The position numbers and the translations under genes are program-made. A stretch of 64,000 nt of DNA from Nilaparvata lugens (lineage: Eukaryota; Arthropoda; Insecta; Hemiptera; Delphacidae): positions 43,875,858-43,939,857 of the forward strand of contig NC_052508.1 of assembly GCF_014356525.2 (NCBI RefSeq), in the 5' to 3' direction. The notes beneath the pieces were generated by a model. That model was not told the origin of the DNA, searched no databases, and saw nothing but the letters and a program-made list of their open reading frames with translations. Below are positions 32,841 to 43,355 of this stretch, one piece after another; the stretch's first letter is position 1; the number at the start of each line of letters is the position of its first letter.

Positions 32841-33693
32841 TAGCTGTCAATTTTTTTCAGAATGATAAAGAAATATTGTTCAAATTTGTTACACAGGTCC
32901 GTCTGATTTTTTCTTCATTTATTTTTTTTATAATTTTTTTAATCATCAATTTTTAATAATCTTAATAATTAATTAATTTAAATTCTGTAATCTTTTTCTC
33001 ACGATGTAGAGAATAATTTATTCACCGATCATTCCACCTGATCGAAATAGGCTTTTGCATTCTAATCTTCTATTAATTGTGAGATAAAAAATGTCATGGT
33101 TACTTCATGAATATCATGACGAGACATAATATCCAGCGTCAAACGATAAGACAATGATTTTTGCTGGTTGTTTTTGCATTTTCAGTCAGTTTGCAGTGAG
33201 ATTTTGAGTTGTGAGTTAGTGAGTATTGTCGATTGTGAGCTGTGATCTGTGTTAATGCCTGTTGGGTGAGCTGTATAAATCTAAATTTTGTCTTATTGAA
33301 CACTGTTGTACACTGTACTATACTATAAAGATCAGTATTGTGTCATAACTGTACTGGACTATACTATAAAGTACAACTATACTGTACTTTGCTATATTAC
33401 TGGAATACCATCCTCTTGAAACTCATTTAATCCAACTACATAATTTCATACTGATACGGTAGCGTGCTTTGAATAGTGCTGCAGCTATACTTCAGGTATT
33501 ATACAGATTATCATACTGATTTACATTGAATAGTAGCTATTTCAATTTAGTGTAGAGAGAGTAAATTCATAGAGAAAGTGAATTAAATACGGTTTATTAT
33601 CGGAATTTAAACTAAAATCGGTTTTATTCTTTTTTACATTTGACATCAACCTCAATTTGAGTAATACATTTTTGGTTGTCACAAATCTTGAAA
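32841..33693. other. Helitron 5' leader, no coding seen
   Basis: T-rich sequence, then short repeated words (GTACTATACTATAAAG-like at 33310-33390). It leads to the Helitron ATG at 33694. Confidence 0.5.
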
Positions 33694-33716
33694 ATGGAGG
33701 AAATTGTCATTGGTGA

Positions 33717-34381
33717 GTAGGGGTAAAGTGAGAGTTCTGGAGAAAAGCTGCCCCAAAGCTGGCTCAAAGCTGGAGAAAAGCTGCCCCCAAATCTGCCCCA
33801 AATCTGATTCTTGGTTCTAACCTTGCCCAATCCAATGTAATCTGATCTAACCTAACCTAGCCATACCCCTAATCTCACAATAAACCTCAAATGAAGATTT
33901 CCCACTTTTTTGGGAAAAAAAACTAGATCCAGCTTTATTTTATTTCTTGAATAACTAAGAAACCGTTAATTTTACAAAAAAATTACAAGAGTAACTTTTT
34001 CCAGTAAATCTAATAACGAATCCATTGACACCCCATTTGTCAAGATTGAACAAAAAATAAGGATCTCATGGGAAAACTAGATCCAATAACTAAGAAACCG
34101 TTAATTTTACAAAAAATCTACAAGAATAACTTTTTCCAGTAAATCCATTTGTCAAGATTGAACAAAAATAAGGGAAAACTAGATCCAATTTCTTGAATAA
34201 CCAAGAATATTTTTTTTCAGTAAATCCATTATTTGTCAAGGGATCCTAACTCTGAAACTGAGCAACAAGCATTTTCATGTTGAGACCCTTCTTAAACCTC
34301 AGCACTAAACCCCCCCCCCACAAGGGGGGGGGCTTGACCCTCTGCCTTTAACCTGAACTACTTGAAAACTCACCTCAGGTT
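33717..34381. repeat. Left long terminal inverted repeat
   Basis: About 665 bp, reverse complement of 36271-37119. It contains roughly three copies of a unit with 'actagatccag', 'cttagttattgga', 'aaccgttaattttac' and 'aactttttccagtaaatc' motifs, plus a 13-C/10-G palindrome at 34309-34334. Confidence 0.85.
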
Positions 34382-34409
34382 TTATTGAGAAGAAAAAATA
34401 TATAATAAA

Positions 34410-35632
34410 AATGTATAAGAAAGAAGTCAAGTCAGATATATTACTTGTTGATCAGAGTGTACATCTTGATGAGAGTATTACCAAATATGAGTATATCACT
34501 CACACACCATATATTCAACAGACATTAATTACAATGATGAAATTCGAATTAGTTTAAAACAAGAAGATATTTATACACTTCCAAGTAGAAGTTTTCTCAT
34601 AATTGAAGGCGAAATCAAAGTGAAAGATAAGAATGATGTTGAAACCAAGGACTTTTCACTTATCAATAATGGAGTTGCATACCTATTTGATGAAATCAGA
34701 TATGAATTGGGAGGGGTTGAAGTTGATCGCACACGTAATGTAGGATTGACAACAACCATGAAAAACTATCTACGTCAATCAAAACTCAATGAAAAAATTA
34801 TGGAGAATGCAGGATGGAAGTTGACTGGATGGAAAGTTTAGATAAATTCTGCTTTTGCATTCCTTTGGATATGTGGTTAGGTGTAATGGAAGACTATAGA
34901 AAAGTTCTATTAAATGTTCGTCAGGAAATTGTTCTATTAAGATCATCATCAGACTTAAATTGTATTGAATCAGAAACAGCAAAATCAGTGAAAATTGATA
35001 TTACAAAACTACAATGGAAAGTACCCTACATACATGCTTCTGACACTGTTCGTCTTGATCTGCTGAGTTTAACACATAGTGATATACCAATTACCATTCC
35101 ATTCAGGTCATGGGAATTGCATGAATTTCCGCAATTACCTGAAACTACTAATCTTCAATGGACAGTTAAGACAACTTCAAATATATTGAAACCTAGATTT
35201 ATTATTCTTGGATTACAAAAGAATAGGAAAAAATGTTATAACTGCTAACAGGTCACATTTGATTTCTGTAATCTGAACAATGTTAATCTCTATTTAAATG
35301 CTCAATCATTCCCCTATGAAAATATTGTTGGTAATAAACATTTATTGTATCACATGTTCTCTGAATTCCAAAATGAATACTATCCTTATAACAGCAGTAC
35401 ATCAATTGAGTATAAAACATTCATGAATATGCACCATTGGTTGTTATAGACTGAAGTAAGCAAAATGAACTATTGAAATCTGGTGCAATAGACATAAAGT
35501 TGACATTGGAAACAACAAATAATTTCTCAAAAAAAACCAGTGCCTAGGCCTACTGTTTAATCCTCTATGATAATGAGTTTGAATATACACCACTGAGTGG
35601 AACAGTAAAAAGAGTATTAAATCTTCTATAAA
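34410..35632 (+). pseudogene. Decayed capsid-like (double jelly-roll-like) family gene
   Basis: It starts at ATG 34410 and continues through at least three frameshifts and two stops to about 35632, roughly 400 residues in total. Readable blocks: KQEDIYTLPSRSFLIIEG, FDEIRYELGGVEVDR, an NVRQEIVLLRSSSD block, an LQWKVPYIHASD block, FRSWELHEFPQLP, FDFCNLNNVNLYLN and YTPLSGTVKRV. These match the order of an uncharacterised protein family found in many copies in insect and other invertebrate genomes. Its length and domain pattern suggest a double-jelly-roll capsid-type protein; that fold assignment is inference from memory. It lies on the plus strand in the centre of the long-TIR element and is clearly non-functional. 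Confidence 0.6.
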
Positions 35633-35693
35633 ATAACAAAAACTAGACATTATTCAAATCAAAAGTATTATCTACAAATGTATCAATATTTTA

Positions 35694-35751
35694 CCTTCAG
35701 CATCATCCCATTGATTTGTAGAATTGTTCTTGTCTTGATCTCCAACCATTT
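35694..35751 (-). CDS. Possible short first exon, unknown protein
   Basis: On the minus strand an ATG at 35749-35751 reads MVGDQDKNNSTNQWDDAEG and meets a donor-like GAAG|GTAAAA. It is convergent with the capsid-like gene. Too short to identify; may be chance. Confidence 0.25.
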
Positions 35752-35916
35752 TCTTCAAATTTAATTTTAAAGCATTTTATATTATTATTTGATTTATCAG
35801 CTTCTTTCAAAGCAAAATACTGACTGTGATGATATAGTGTCATCTATATGAGCTTAGATTTTTCATTAAAGTTGAATAATGTTCTTGGTCTGGGTAACCA
35901 AACCTATATTTTTTTC

Positions 35917-35975
35917 TGGGTGTACTCACCTACATCTACAATTTCTTTCTGGGTGTACTCACCTAAACCTAAGAT
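35917..35975. repeat. About 33-bp direct duplication
   Basis: TTTCTGGGTGTACTCACCTA occurs twice head to tail (about 35917 and 35946), within the long-TIR element. Confidence 0.65.
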
Positions 35976-36122
35976 TTTTCACCCATATTTATTACATTTT
36001 TTTCATACCATTCTTTAAAAGAGATTCCAGAAGAAAGTGAGAATTGTTGGATTAAGTTTGGATCAGTCATATACTTCCATTCTTTTTCATTATTGAGATT
36101 GATGTTTGGTATGAAAGTTGCA
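35967..36122 (-). CDS. Short minus-strand frame, unknown
   Basis: About 51 open codons ending at a TAG near 35970. Readable parts include AATFIPNINLNNEKEWKYM and SGISFKEWYEKN, coding-like with two tryptophans. No upstream start was found. It could be the remnant of a second gene of the long-TIR element. Confidence 0.3.
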
Positions 36123-36270
36123 GCTAATGGTATACATTATAAAAAATGGAAAAAATTCTGAATCAAATTTTTGATATCAACATTAATATCTCTATTATTA
36201 TCTTTATCATACAAATATCAACCAAATTTATCAACACTCATGATCTATTTTTATAATAAATGTTTAATAC

Positions 36271-37119
36271 AACCTGAGGTGAGTTTTCAAGTAGTTCAGG
36301 TTAAAGGCAGAGGGTCAAGACCCACCCCCCAACCCCCCCCCCTTTGTGGGGGGGGGGTTTAGTGCTGAGGTTTAAGAAGGGTCTCAACATGAAAATGCTT
36401 GTTGCTCAGTTTCAGAGTTAGGATCCCTTGACAAATAATGGATTTACTGAAAAAAAAATATTCTTGGCTATTCAAGAAATTGAATCTAGTTTTCCCTTAT
36501 TTTTTGTTCAATCTTGACAAATGGATTTGTAATTAGATTTACTGGAAAAAGTTATTCTTGTAGATTTTTTGTAAAATTAACGGTTTCTTAGTTATTGAAA
36601 AAAGCTGGATCTAGTTTTCCCATGAGATCCTTATTTTTTGTTCAATCTTGACAAATGGGGTGTCAATGGATTCGTTATTAGATTTACTGGAAAAAGTTAT
36701 TCTTGTAGATTTTTTGTAAAATTAATGGTTTCTTAGTTATTCAAGAAATAAAAAAAGCTGGATCTAGTTTTCCCTTATTTTCTGTTCAATCTTGACAAAT
36801 GGGGTGTCAATGGATTCGTTATTAGATTTACTGGAAAAAGTTACTCTTGTAATTTTTTTGTAAAATTAACGGTTTCTTAGTTATTCAAGAAATAAAAAAA
36901 AGCTGGATCTAGTTTTTTTTTCCCAAAAAAGTGGGAAATCTTCATTTGAGGTTTATTGTGAGATTAGGGGTATGGCTAGGTTAGGTTAGATCAGATTACA
37001 TTGGATTGGGCAAGGTTAGAACCAAGAATCAGATTTGGGGCAGATTTGGGGGCAGCTTTTCTCCAGCTTTGAGCCAGCTTTGGGGCAGCTTTTCTCCAGA
37101 ACTCTCACTTTACCCCTAC
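36271..37119. repeat. Right long terminal inverted repeat
   Basis: About 849 bp, reverse complement of 33717-34381 but with an extra tandem unit. 'ttactggaaaaagttattcttgtag' and 'aacggtttcttagttatt' blocks occur about four times. Arm lengths differ because of repeat copy number. Confidence 0.85.
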
Positions 37120-37754
37120 GTGAAGAGGTGCGTCATGAAGTTATTTCGATCAGGGGTGATGGTGCATGTTTATTCTCTTCCCTATCTTACCTGATGTATA
37201 GCACTGATGCACAAAGTAACCAGGTTCGATTCCAGATTGTGCAACATATATCAAATAATTGGCGTCGGTTTGAACCATTTACCATGAAACCATCTGGTGA
37301 TACATACAGGACAAAGGCGGAATACCTGGCCCACATGTCCAAGGCTGACACATATGGTACTACTTGTGAAATAATGGCTGCCTCTGAGATATTTCCTTTT
37401 ACATTTGAAGTGTACCATAATAAAGTGTTACTGCAAAGATTTGGAGACGCCGATGAAGAAACAAAAAGACTCAGGTTTACTGGAGACTTAATGAATGGTC
37501 ATTTTGATGTTCTCATACCTCTTGATAATCCATCACAACAACCTGATACCTCTCCACCAACCTATTCACGACAACCTAATATCACTCTTGAGATCTCTGA
37601 GGTTGAAACACACAAACATATTGATCTTACAAGCTCAGATGAGTCTGTTGCTCTCTCTGTAACAAGCTCTTCAAGTTCAAGGGGAAAGAAACGCAGAAAG
37701 CGGTTCACAAATAGCATTTTGAGGAAGAAGAATAGAGTATCCAATGACAAATAT

Positions 37755-38060
37755 AGGAAGTCAAATCCAGAAGTAAACAGGAAGGCTGTTGAACAGTATA
37801 ATGAGTCCCACCCAGAAGTGCACAGGAAGGCTGTTGACAAGTATAATGAGTCCCACCCAGAAGTGCATAGGAAGGCTGTTGAAAAGTATAATGAGTCCCA
37901 CCCAGAAGTGCACAGGAAGGCTGTTGAAAAGTATAATGAGTCCCACCCAGAAGTGCATAGGAATGCTGTTGAAAAGTATAATGAGTCCCACCCAGAAGTG
38001 CACAGGAAGGCTGTTGAAAATTATAATGAGTTCCACCCAGAAGTTAATGGAAAAGCAACA
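37755..38060 (+). repeat. 45-bp coding tandem repeats in the Helitron gene
   Basis: About six in-frame units of 45 bp encode a 15-residue repeat (RKAVEKYNESHPEVH with variants). The units are nearly identical at DNA level, with alternating CAC/CAT in the last codon, pointing to recent unequal exchange or slippage. They lie between the OTU and Rep domains. Confidence 0.9.
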
Positions 38061-41000
38061 GAGAAATACAAAAAATCTAATCCAGAAGTGAATAGGGAAA
38101 GTGCAAAGAATTATAATGAGAGAACCCCTAATGTGAATCAAGCTAAAGTGAGATATAATGAGAGTAGAATTCATAAGAAATACATGTCTGGTTTTCAATA
38201 TGATGTTCATTTTGATTATTCAGGAGACAAGGATGTACAATTAGGACAGCGATATCCCTGTATCTGGTGCAATGCCCTCAAGTGGAAAGATGAGAGCCCT
38301 GGAATGTGCTGTGCCAGTGGTAAAGTACAGCTCCCAAAACCTGCCTCATACCCAGAACCCTTATATGGTCTGCTTATGCACCAGCATCCACTGTCAGAAC
38401 ACTTTATCTCTTCAATCCGAAAATACAATTGATGTTTCCAAATGACTTCATTTGGTGCTAAACAGATTAAGGAGGGAAACTTCATGCCAACATTTAAGGT
38501 TCAGGGGCAGGTCTACCACAGAATTGGGAGCCTTATGCCAGATGAGCATCAGCAACCTTCATTCCTACAAATATATTTTGTTGGTGATGTTGACAATGAG
38601 AAAAACATCCGTTGCAGTATCTGTCCAGGGGTTAAGCCAGAACTGGTGCAAGAACTTCAAAAAATGCTACATAAGCACAACAAATATATTTTAGATTTCA
38701 TGGCTGCTGTGGATAATATTCCTAAAGACCAAAAGGATTTTCAAGTTATAATCAATGCTGATAGGAAGCTTCCTGGAGAGCATCAAGGGCGTTTCAAAGC
38801 ACCAACTAGCAAAGAAGTTGCTATTCTAATTGTTGGTCAAGCTTTTGAGAAAAGATATATTGTTATCCACAGCAGAGGGGGAAAAGTGGTTAAAATAAGT
38901 GAGACACACCGTGCATATGATACTCTACAGTATCCTCTCATGTTCTGTAAAGGAGAAGATGGCTACTCTATTAACATACATCAATGTGACCCCAAGACCA
39001 AGAATCCTCTCAGAAAGACAGTCTCTGCAGCTAATTTCTACAGTTACAGAATAATGGAACGTGATGGCGATGAATGTTGTGTGGTTTTGTTTCGTCAACT
39101 CTTCAATCAATTTTTGGTTGATATGTATGCTAAGATTGAAACTGAAAGGTTAAATTGGATTCGCAACAACCAGAAGAAGTTGAGAAGTGAAGAATATGTA
39201 CACCTCAAGGATGCAATGACACGAAGAGACTGTGAAGTTTCAGAAATTGGCAAGATGACAGTGTTGCCATCATCTTTTACAGGGGGTCCACGCTACATGC
39301 ATGAGAGAACTCAAGATGCCATGACCTACGTTCGTCATTTTGGGAGACCAGATCTTTTTATAACATTCACATGCAATCCAAAATGGTCGGAGATTCAAGA
39401 ACACTTGAGAAAGGGACAGAGAGCTCATGACAGACACGATATTGTAACAAGGGTATTCCACATTAAAGTTAAGCAAATGATGAAGCTACTGACCAAAGCT
39501 TGCATTTTTGGATCTCCTAGGTGTTACATGTACTCAGTAGAGTGGCAGAAACGCGGTCTTCCCCACATTCATATACTTTTGTGGCTAGAAAATAAGATTA
39601 AGCCAGAGTCCATTGACAATGTAATAGTAGCTGAAATACCAAATCCTGACACAGATCCAATTTTGTATGAAATTATTAAGACTACCATGATCCATGGTCC
39701 ATGTGGTTCACTGAACAGTAAGTCACCATGTATGCTGGGTGGAGGTGGAGTTTGCACAAAAAAATATCCTCGACCATTTTTGAAGGAAACTCAAACTGGA
39801 TAGGATGGCTACCCACTATATCGAAGGCGATCTTGCTCGGATGGCGGATTCACCGTAAATATCAATGGAAATATTATTGACAATCGTTGGGTAGTTCCTT
39901 ACAGTCCCATTCTATCTCGCACCTTCTGTGCCCACATAAATGTTGAGTTCTGCAATTCAGTTAAATCCATCAAATATATTTGTAAATATGTTAACAAAGG
40001 ATCAGATCAAGCAGTTTTCACAATTGAAGATATGGATGAGGTGACAAAATATGAAGCAGGGCGATATATTAGTAGCTCTGAGGCAGCTTGGCGCATTCTT
40101 TGCTTTCCTATCCATGAAAGATACCCTCCTGTAATGCAACTTGCTGTACATCTTGAAAATGGTCAAAGAGTTTACTTTAATGAAAATAATGTTATGGATA
40201 AAGTAATTAACCCACCAAAAACAACTCTCCTTGGTTTTTTTGAATTGCGCAATAGTGACAACTTTGCAAGGACTCTTAAGTATAATGAAGTTCCAGCTTA
40301 TTATATTTGGAAAGGGAACAAGCTCTCTAGGAGGAAACAGGGAGTTAGTGTAAAAGGATATCCAAGGGTGAAGAGAGATCATACTTTAGGCAGAGTATAT
40401 ACAGTTCATCCTGACAATTCTGAATGCTATTATCTACGTCTCCTATTGCACCAGGTTCATGGACCCACATCATTTAATGCTTTAAAGACTGTGAATGGAG
40501 AAGTCCAATCAACATTCCAGATGGCCTGTAAAGCCCTTGGTTTGTTAGAGGATGATGCTCACTGGGACTACACTTTGAAGGAAGCCTCCATTTTCAAAAC
40601 ATCATAAAAAATTCGTGAACTTTTCGCTATTATTCTGTTTTTCTGTCAAGTAAGCAATCCAAAGCCATTATATGAAAAATATCAAGATAGCCTTGCAGAA
40701 GATATAAAATTTAAAATGATTAAGGATTTTGGAGAAGTGCAACCAGATTCTGTTAGTAACCAATGTCTAATTCTTCTCGAAGACATAGTTAGTTTCATGT
40801 CAGGAAAAGAAATTTCTGATTATGGACTTCCAATGCCTCAACGTGACCCAGGAGTAGTTGTTAATCGTAGATATCAGAGTGAGCTATCATATGATTCTAC
40901 TAAACTAAATCAAGCAGTCGAATTGAATGTTCCAAATTTAAATATGGAACAAAAAGAAGCATATAACAGAATCTTGATCAGCATTGATTCCAACTATGGG

Positions 41001-42302
41001 AATCTCTTCTTCCTAGATGCTCCTGGTGGCACTGGCAAAACATTCTTGATAAACCTATTGCTATCCACAATCAGGAGCAAAAAGAAAATTGCTATAGCAG
41101 TAGCTTCATCAGGAATCGCAGCAACTTTGCTTGACGGAGGGAAAACAGCCCACTCAGCATTCAAATTACCCCTCAGCTATACAGAGACCTCACTGTGTAA
41201 CATTTCAAAGCAAAGTGAAATGGCAAAGGTACTTCAAGAAGCCCAACTTATTGTTTGGGATGAGTGTACAATGGCTCATAGAGGAGGATTTGAAGCTCTT
41301 GATAGAACACTACGAGATATAAGGAGTCAGAACCGACTGATGGGTGGAGTCACACTACTTTTAGCAGGTGACTTTAGACAGACTTTGCCAGTTATACCTA
41401 GAGGAACCCGTGCTGATGAAATGAAGGCATGTTTGAAGTCTTCCTATTTATGGTCACAAGTGGAAACTCTATCACTGAAAGTAAATATGCGTGTGCATCT
41501 GAAAAATGAAATGAAAGCAGAAGAGTTCTCTGAAATATTGTTGAGAATAGGAAATGGAATGCTTTTGGAGGAAGAAGGGAAAATAAGGATTCCCAGTGGT
41601 CTTTGTCAAGTGGTAGAAGATCTTATGAGTTTGACAAGCAAAATATATCCAGATATTGAAAATTCTCACAGGGATTGTGCTTCATGGTTGAGGGAAAGAG
41701 CCATACTCACTCCTACCAATGAGTTAGCGAATTCCATAAACAATTTCCTATTAGAAAAGCTCTCAACAGCAGTCATGAGATATGAATCTGTTGATTTTGT
41801 GATTGAAATTGAGGATGCTGTGCATTACCCAGTTGAATTCTTGAATACCCTTGATCCACCAGGTTTTCCACCACACAACCTCACCCTGAAAGTTGGAACA
41901 CCAATCATGCTTTTACGTAATTTAAACCCACCAAAGCTGTGTAATGGGACCAGGCTTCAAATCATTTCTCTGAAAAAACATGTGATTGAAGCAAAAATAA
42001 TTACTGAAGCCAATCAGGGAGAAACAGTATACATACCAAGGATTCCCCTCATCCCAACAGAATACAGCTTTCAGTTCAAACGCTTACAATTTCCTGTGAA
42101 ATTGTGCTATGCAATGACCATCAATAAAGCACAAGGACAGAGTTTGAAAGTAGCTGGAGTGGACTTGAGTACTGACTGTTTTTCTCATGGCCAGTTATAT
42201 GTTGCTTGCTCACGAGTGAGTTCACCTGGAAGTTTGTTCATCCTTCAGCCAAAAGGGAAAACTAGGAATGTGGTTTACAAGGAAGTTCTTGAAAAATTAT
42301 AG

Positions 42303-42828
42303 AGTTTGCTGATCACACATTTATATTATGCCGTCCATATCTGAACGGCATATCAATCTACAGTGAAGAATTAACATGACAAATTTAGAGCTACAAAGAG
42401 TTGGGTGGCGCCAATGATACCCCTGCCATTGAGCAGATAATACAGCATTGAGCTGGGGGACTCTTAGCCTTTGTATGTTAGATAAAACATATTTTAAATT
42501 GAGTACTTGAGATGGTTTAACATTGAAGAACACCCTCAGGTTATTCATATCATGAGAGTTCGTTAGAGTAGAGTAGAGTGAAGTACAATAATTCTCATAA
42601 TATCCTAACGAAGTTTTCCACCCTGCACTAAATAGTTGAAATTAATCAGTGATTGAATCGAGCGAGAAAGTACTTTGACTTTCTGATGGATTGAAGCATG
42701 CTCAAATGAAAAATGCAGGCGAGCGAAGCGAGCCTGCTGATCTCATTTTTGGACGATCCAGTCGGGGGTCCAGGGGGCGGAGCCCCTGGCTAGACGGTTA
42801 CGGCTAGCGAAGCGAGCCTGACGGCTAG
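42303..42828 (+). terminator. Helitron 3' terminal region
   Basis: Non-coding segment shared with the inverted copy. It has a GGGGGTCCAGGGGGCGGAGC / CCCCTGG stem-loop and ends ACGGCTAG before T. A 23-bp palindrome (GCAGGC...GCCTGC at 42716-42738) is present only in this copy. Helitron 3' hairpins act as transposition terminators. Confidence 0.7.
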
Positions 42829-43353
42829 TCAAGTATAAAATGTAATGTATTTGTAGGCTATTCAGTTCATTTAATGATTTTAATCATAAATGTTGATATA
42901 ACATGTAAAAAACGTAATGTAATATTATATTTCAAGACAGCAAATCATTGGAAGTATGGATATCTACTGATAACATTAGTTTGTGTGTTAATCGTATATT
43001 GTACAATTTTCAATGCAGGAAATCAGTCTTGGGTTTTTAGGAATTCAGGAATAGTATTGCTTTTAAAACAATTAAAGCTGAGTATATTCTACAGCAAATT
43101 GTAATTGATAATAGCTATTTATGTATTAGTAGGATTTCGAGATAGAGACCAAATAACAATTGGAATTCTGCCCGATGGATTTCTGCTCTGCTGACTAGAC
43201 AGAAAAAATATCCTGTCATAGCAATTTATGGTAGTGTTCGTATATTGACAGACTGCAAATGTGTGAACACTTCCATGAGAATCAACGCCAATCTCTTTCT
43301 GCACAGGAGAGCAGAACAGAATTTTGTTGGAAAGGAGGGCTTAAAACAGGTTT
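42829..43353. other. fritz intron, no feature seen
   Basis: AT-rich sequence without recognisable coding or repeats. Confidence 0.4.
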
Positions 43354-43355
43354 TA

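Larger units (their letters stand above)
33717..37119. mobile_element. 3.4-kb element with long terminal inverted repeats and a capsid-like gene
   Basis: It starts GTAGGGGTAAAGTGAGAG and ends with its reverse complement CTCTCACTTTACCCCTAC. GTGA is duplicated at 33713-33716 and 37120-37123. The inverted arms (33717-34381; 36271-37119) contain tandem repeats and poly-C/poly-G ends. The interior holds a decayed gene (34410-35632) and two small minus-strand frames. No transposase, polymerase or integrase is visible, so it is non-autonomous or of an unrecognised type. Long TIRs plus a capsid-like gene recall Polinton/Maverick-type or linear-virus-derived elements, but those use 5-6 bp duplications. 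Classification is open. Confidence 0.75.
33694..42302 (+). pseudogene. Helitron OTU-Rep-Pif1 gene, interrupted, three nonsense codons
   Basis: The ATG at 33694 opens MEEIVIGE; the nested element then intervenes and the frame continues from 37124 (EEVRHEVISIRGDGACLF). The joined frame is 5202 nt, with stops only at 38430-38432 (TGA), 39801-39803 (TAG) and 40605-40607 (TAA). Domain order: OTU-like cysteine protease (IRGDGACLFSSLSY with the Cys; HFDVLIP with the His), a 15-residue repeat region, and Helitron Rep with FITFTCNPKW, the HUH box RGLPHIHILLWL and the Tyr box YICKYVNKG. A Pif1 helicase follows (GGTGKTFL, VWDECTMAH, AGDFRQTLPVI, RVSSPGSLF). Rep nicks and joins single strands; the helicase unwinds during rolling-circle transposition. 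OTU in Helitrons is known but of unknown role. The stop at 40605 is TCA (Ser) in the inverted copy. Confidence 0.85.
31970..42828 (+). mobile_element. Helitron with OTU-Rep-Pif1 gene, carrying a nested element
   Basis: The 5' end TCACTGACTGACTGACTCAC (TC start, CACT-type microsatellite) is at about 31970. The 3' end ACGGCTAG|T is at 42828, with a stem-loop just upstream. A single gene starts at ATG 33694 and ends at 42302. Without the nested 3403-bp element the Helitron would be about 7.5 kb. The TC...CTAG termini, A|T-type junction and Rep-helicase gene define the superfamily. The host base context at the 5' side is replaced by the inverted copy, so the insertion site cannot be confirmed. 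Confidence 0.75.

Noticed and set aside
37789..38210. Repetitive reading frames in other phases and on the minus strand over the Helitron repeats
   Set aside because: They are shadows of the 45-bp coding repeat and have no independent support.
31970..42828. Simple insertion of one Helitron into another
   Set aside because: The interrupted copy does not resume after 42828, so a plain nested insertion does not explain the junction.
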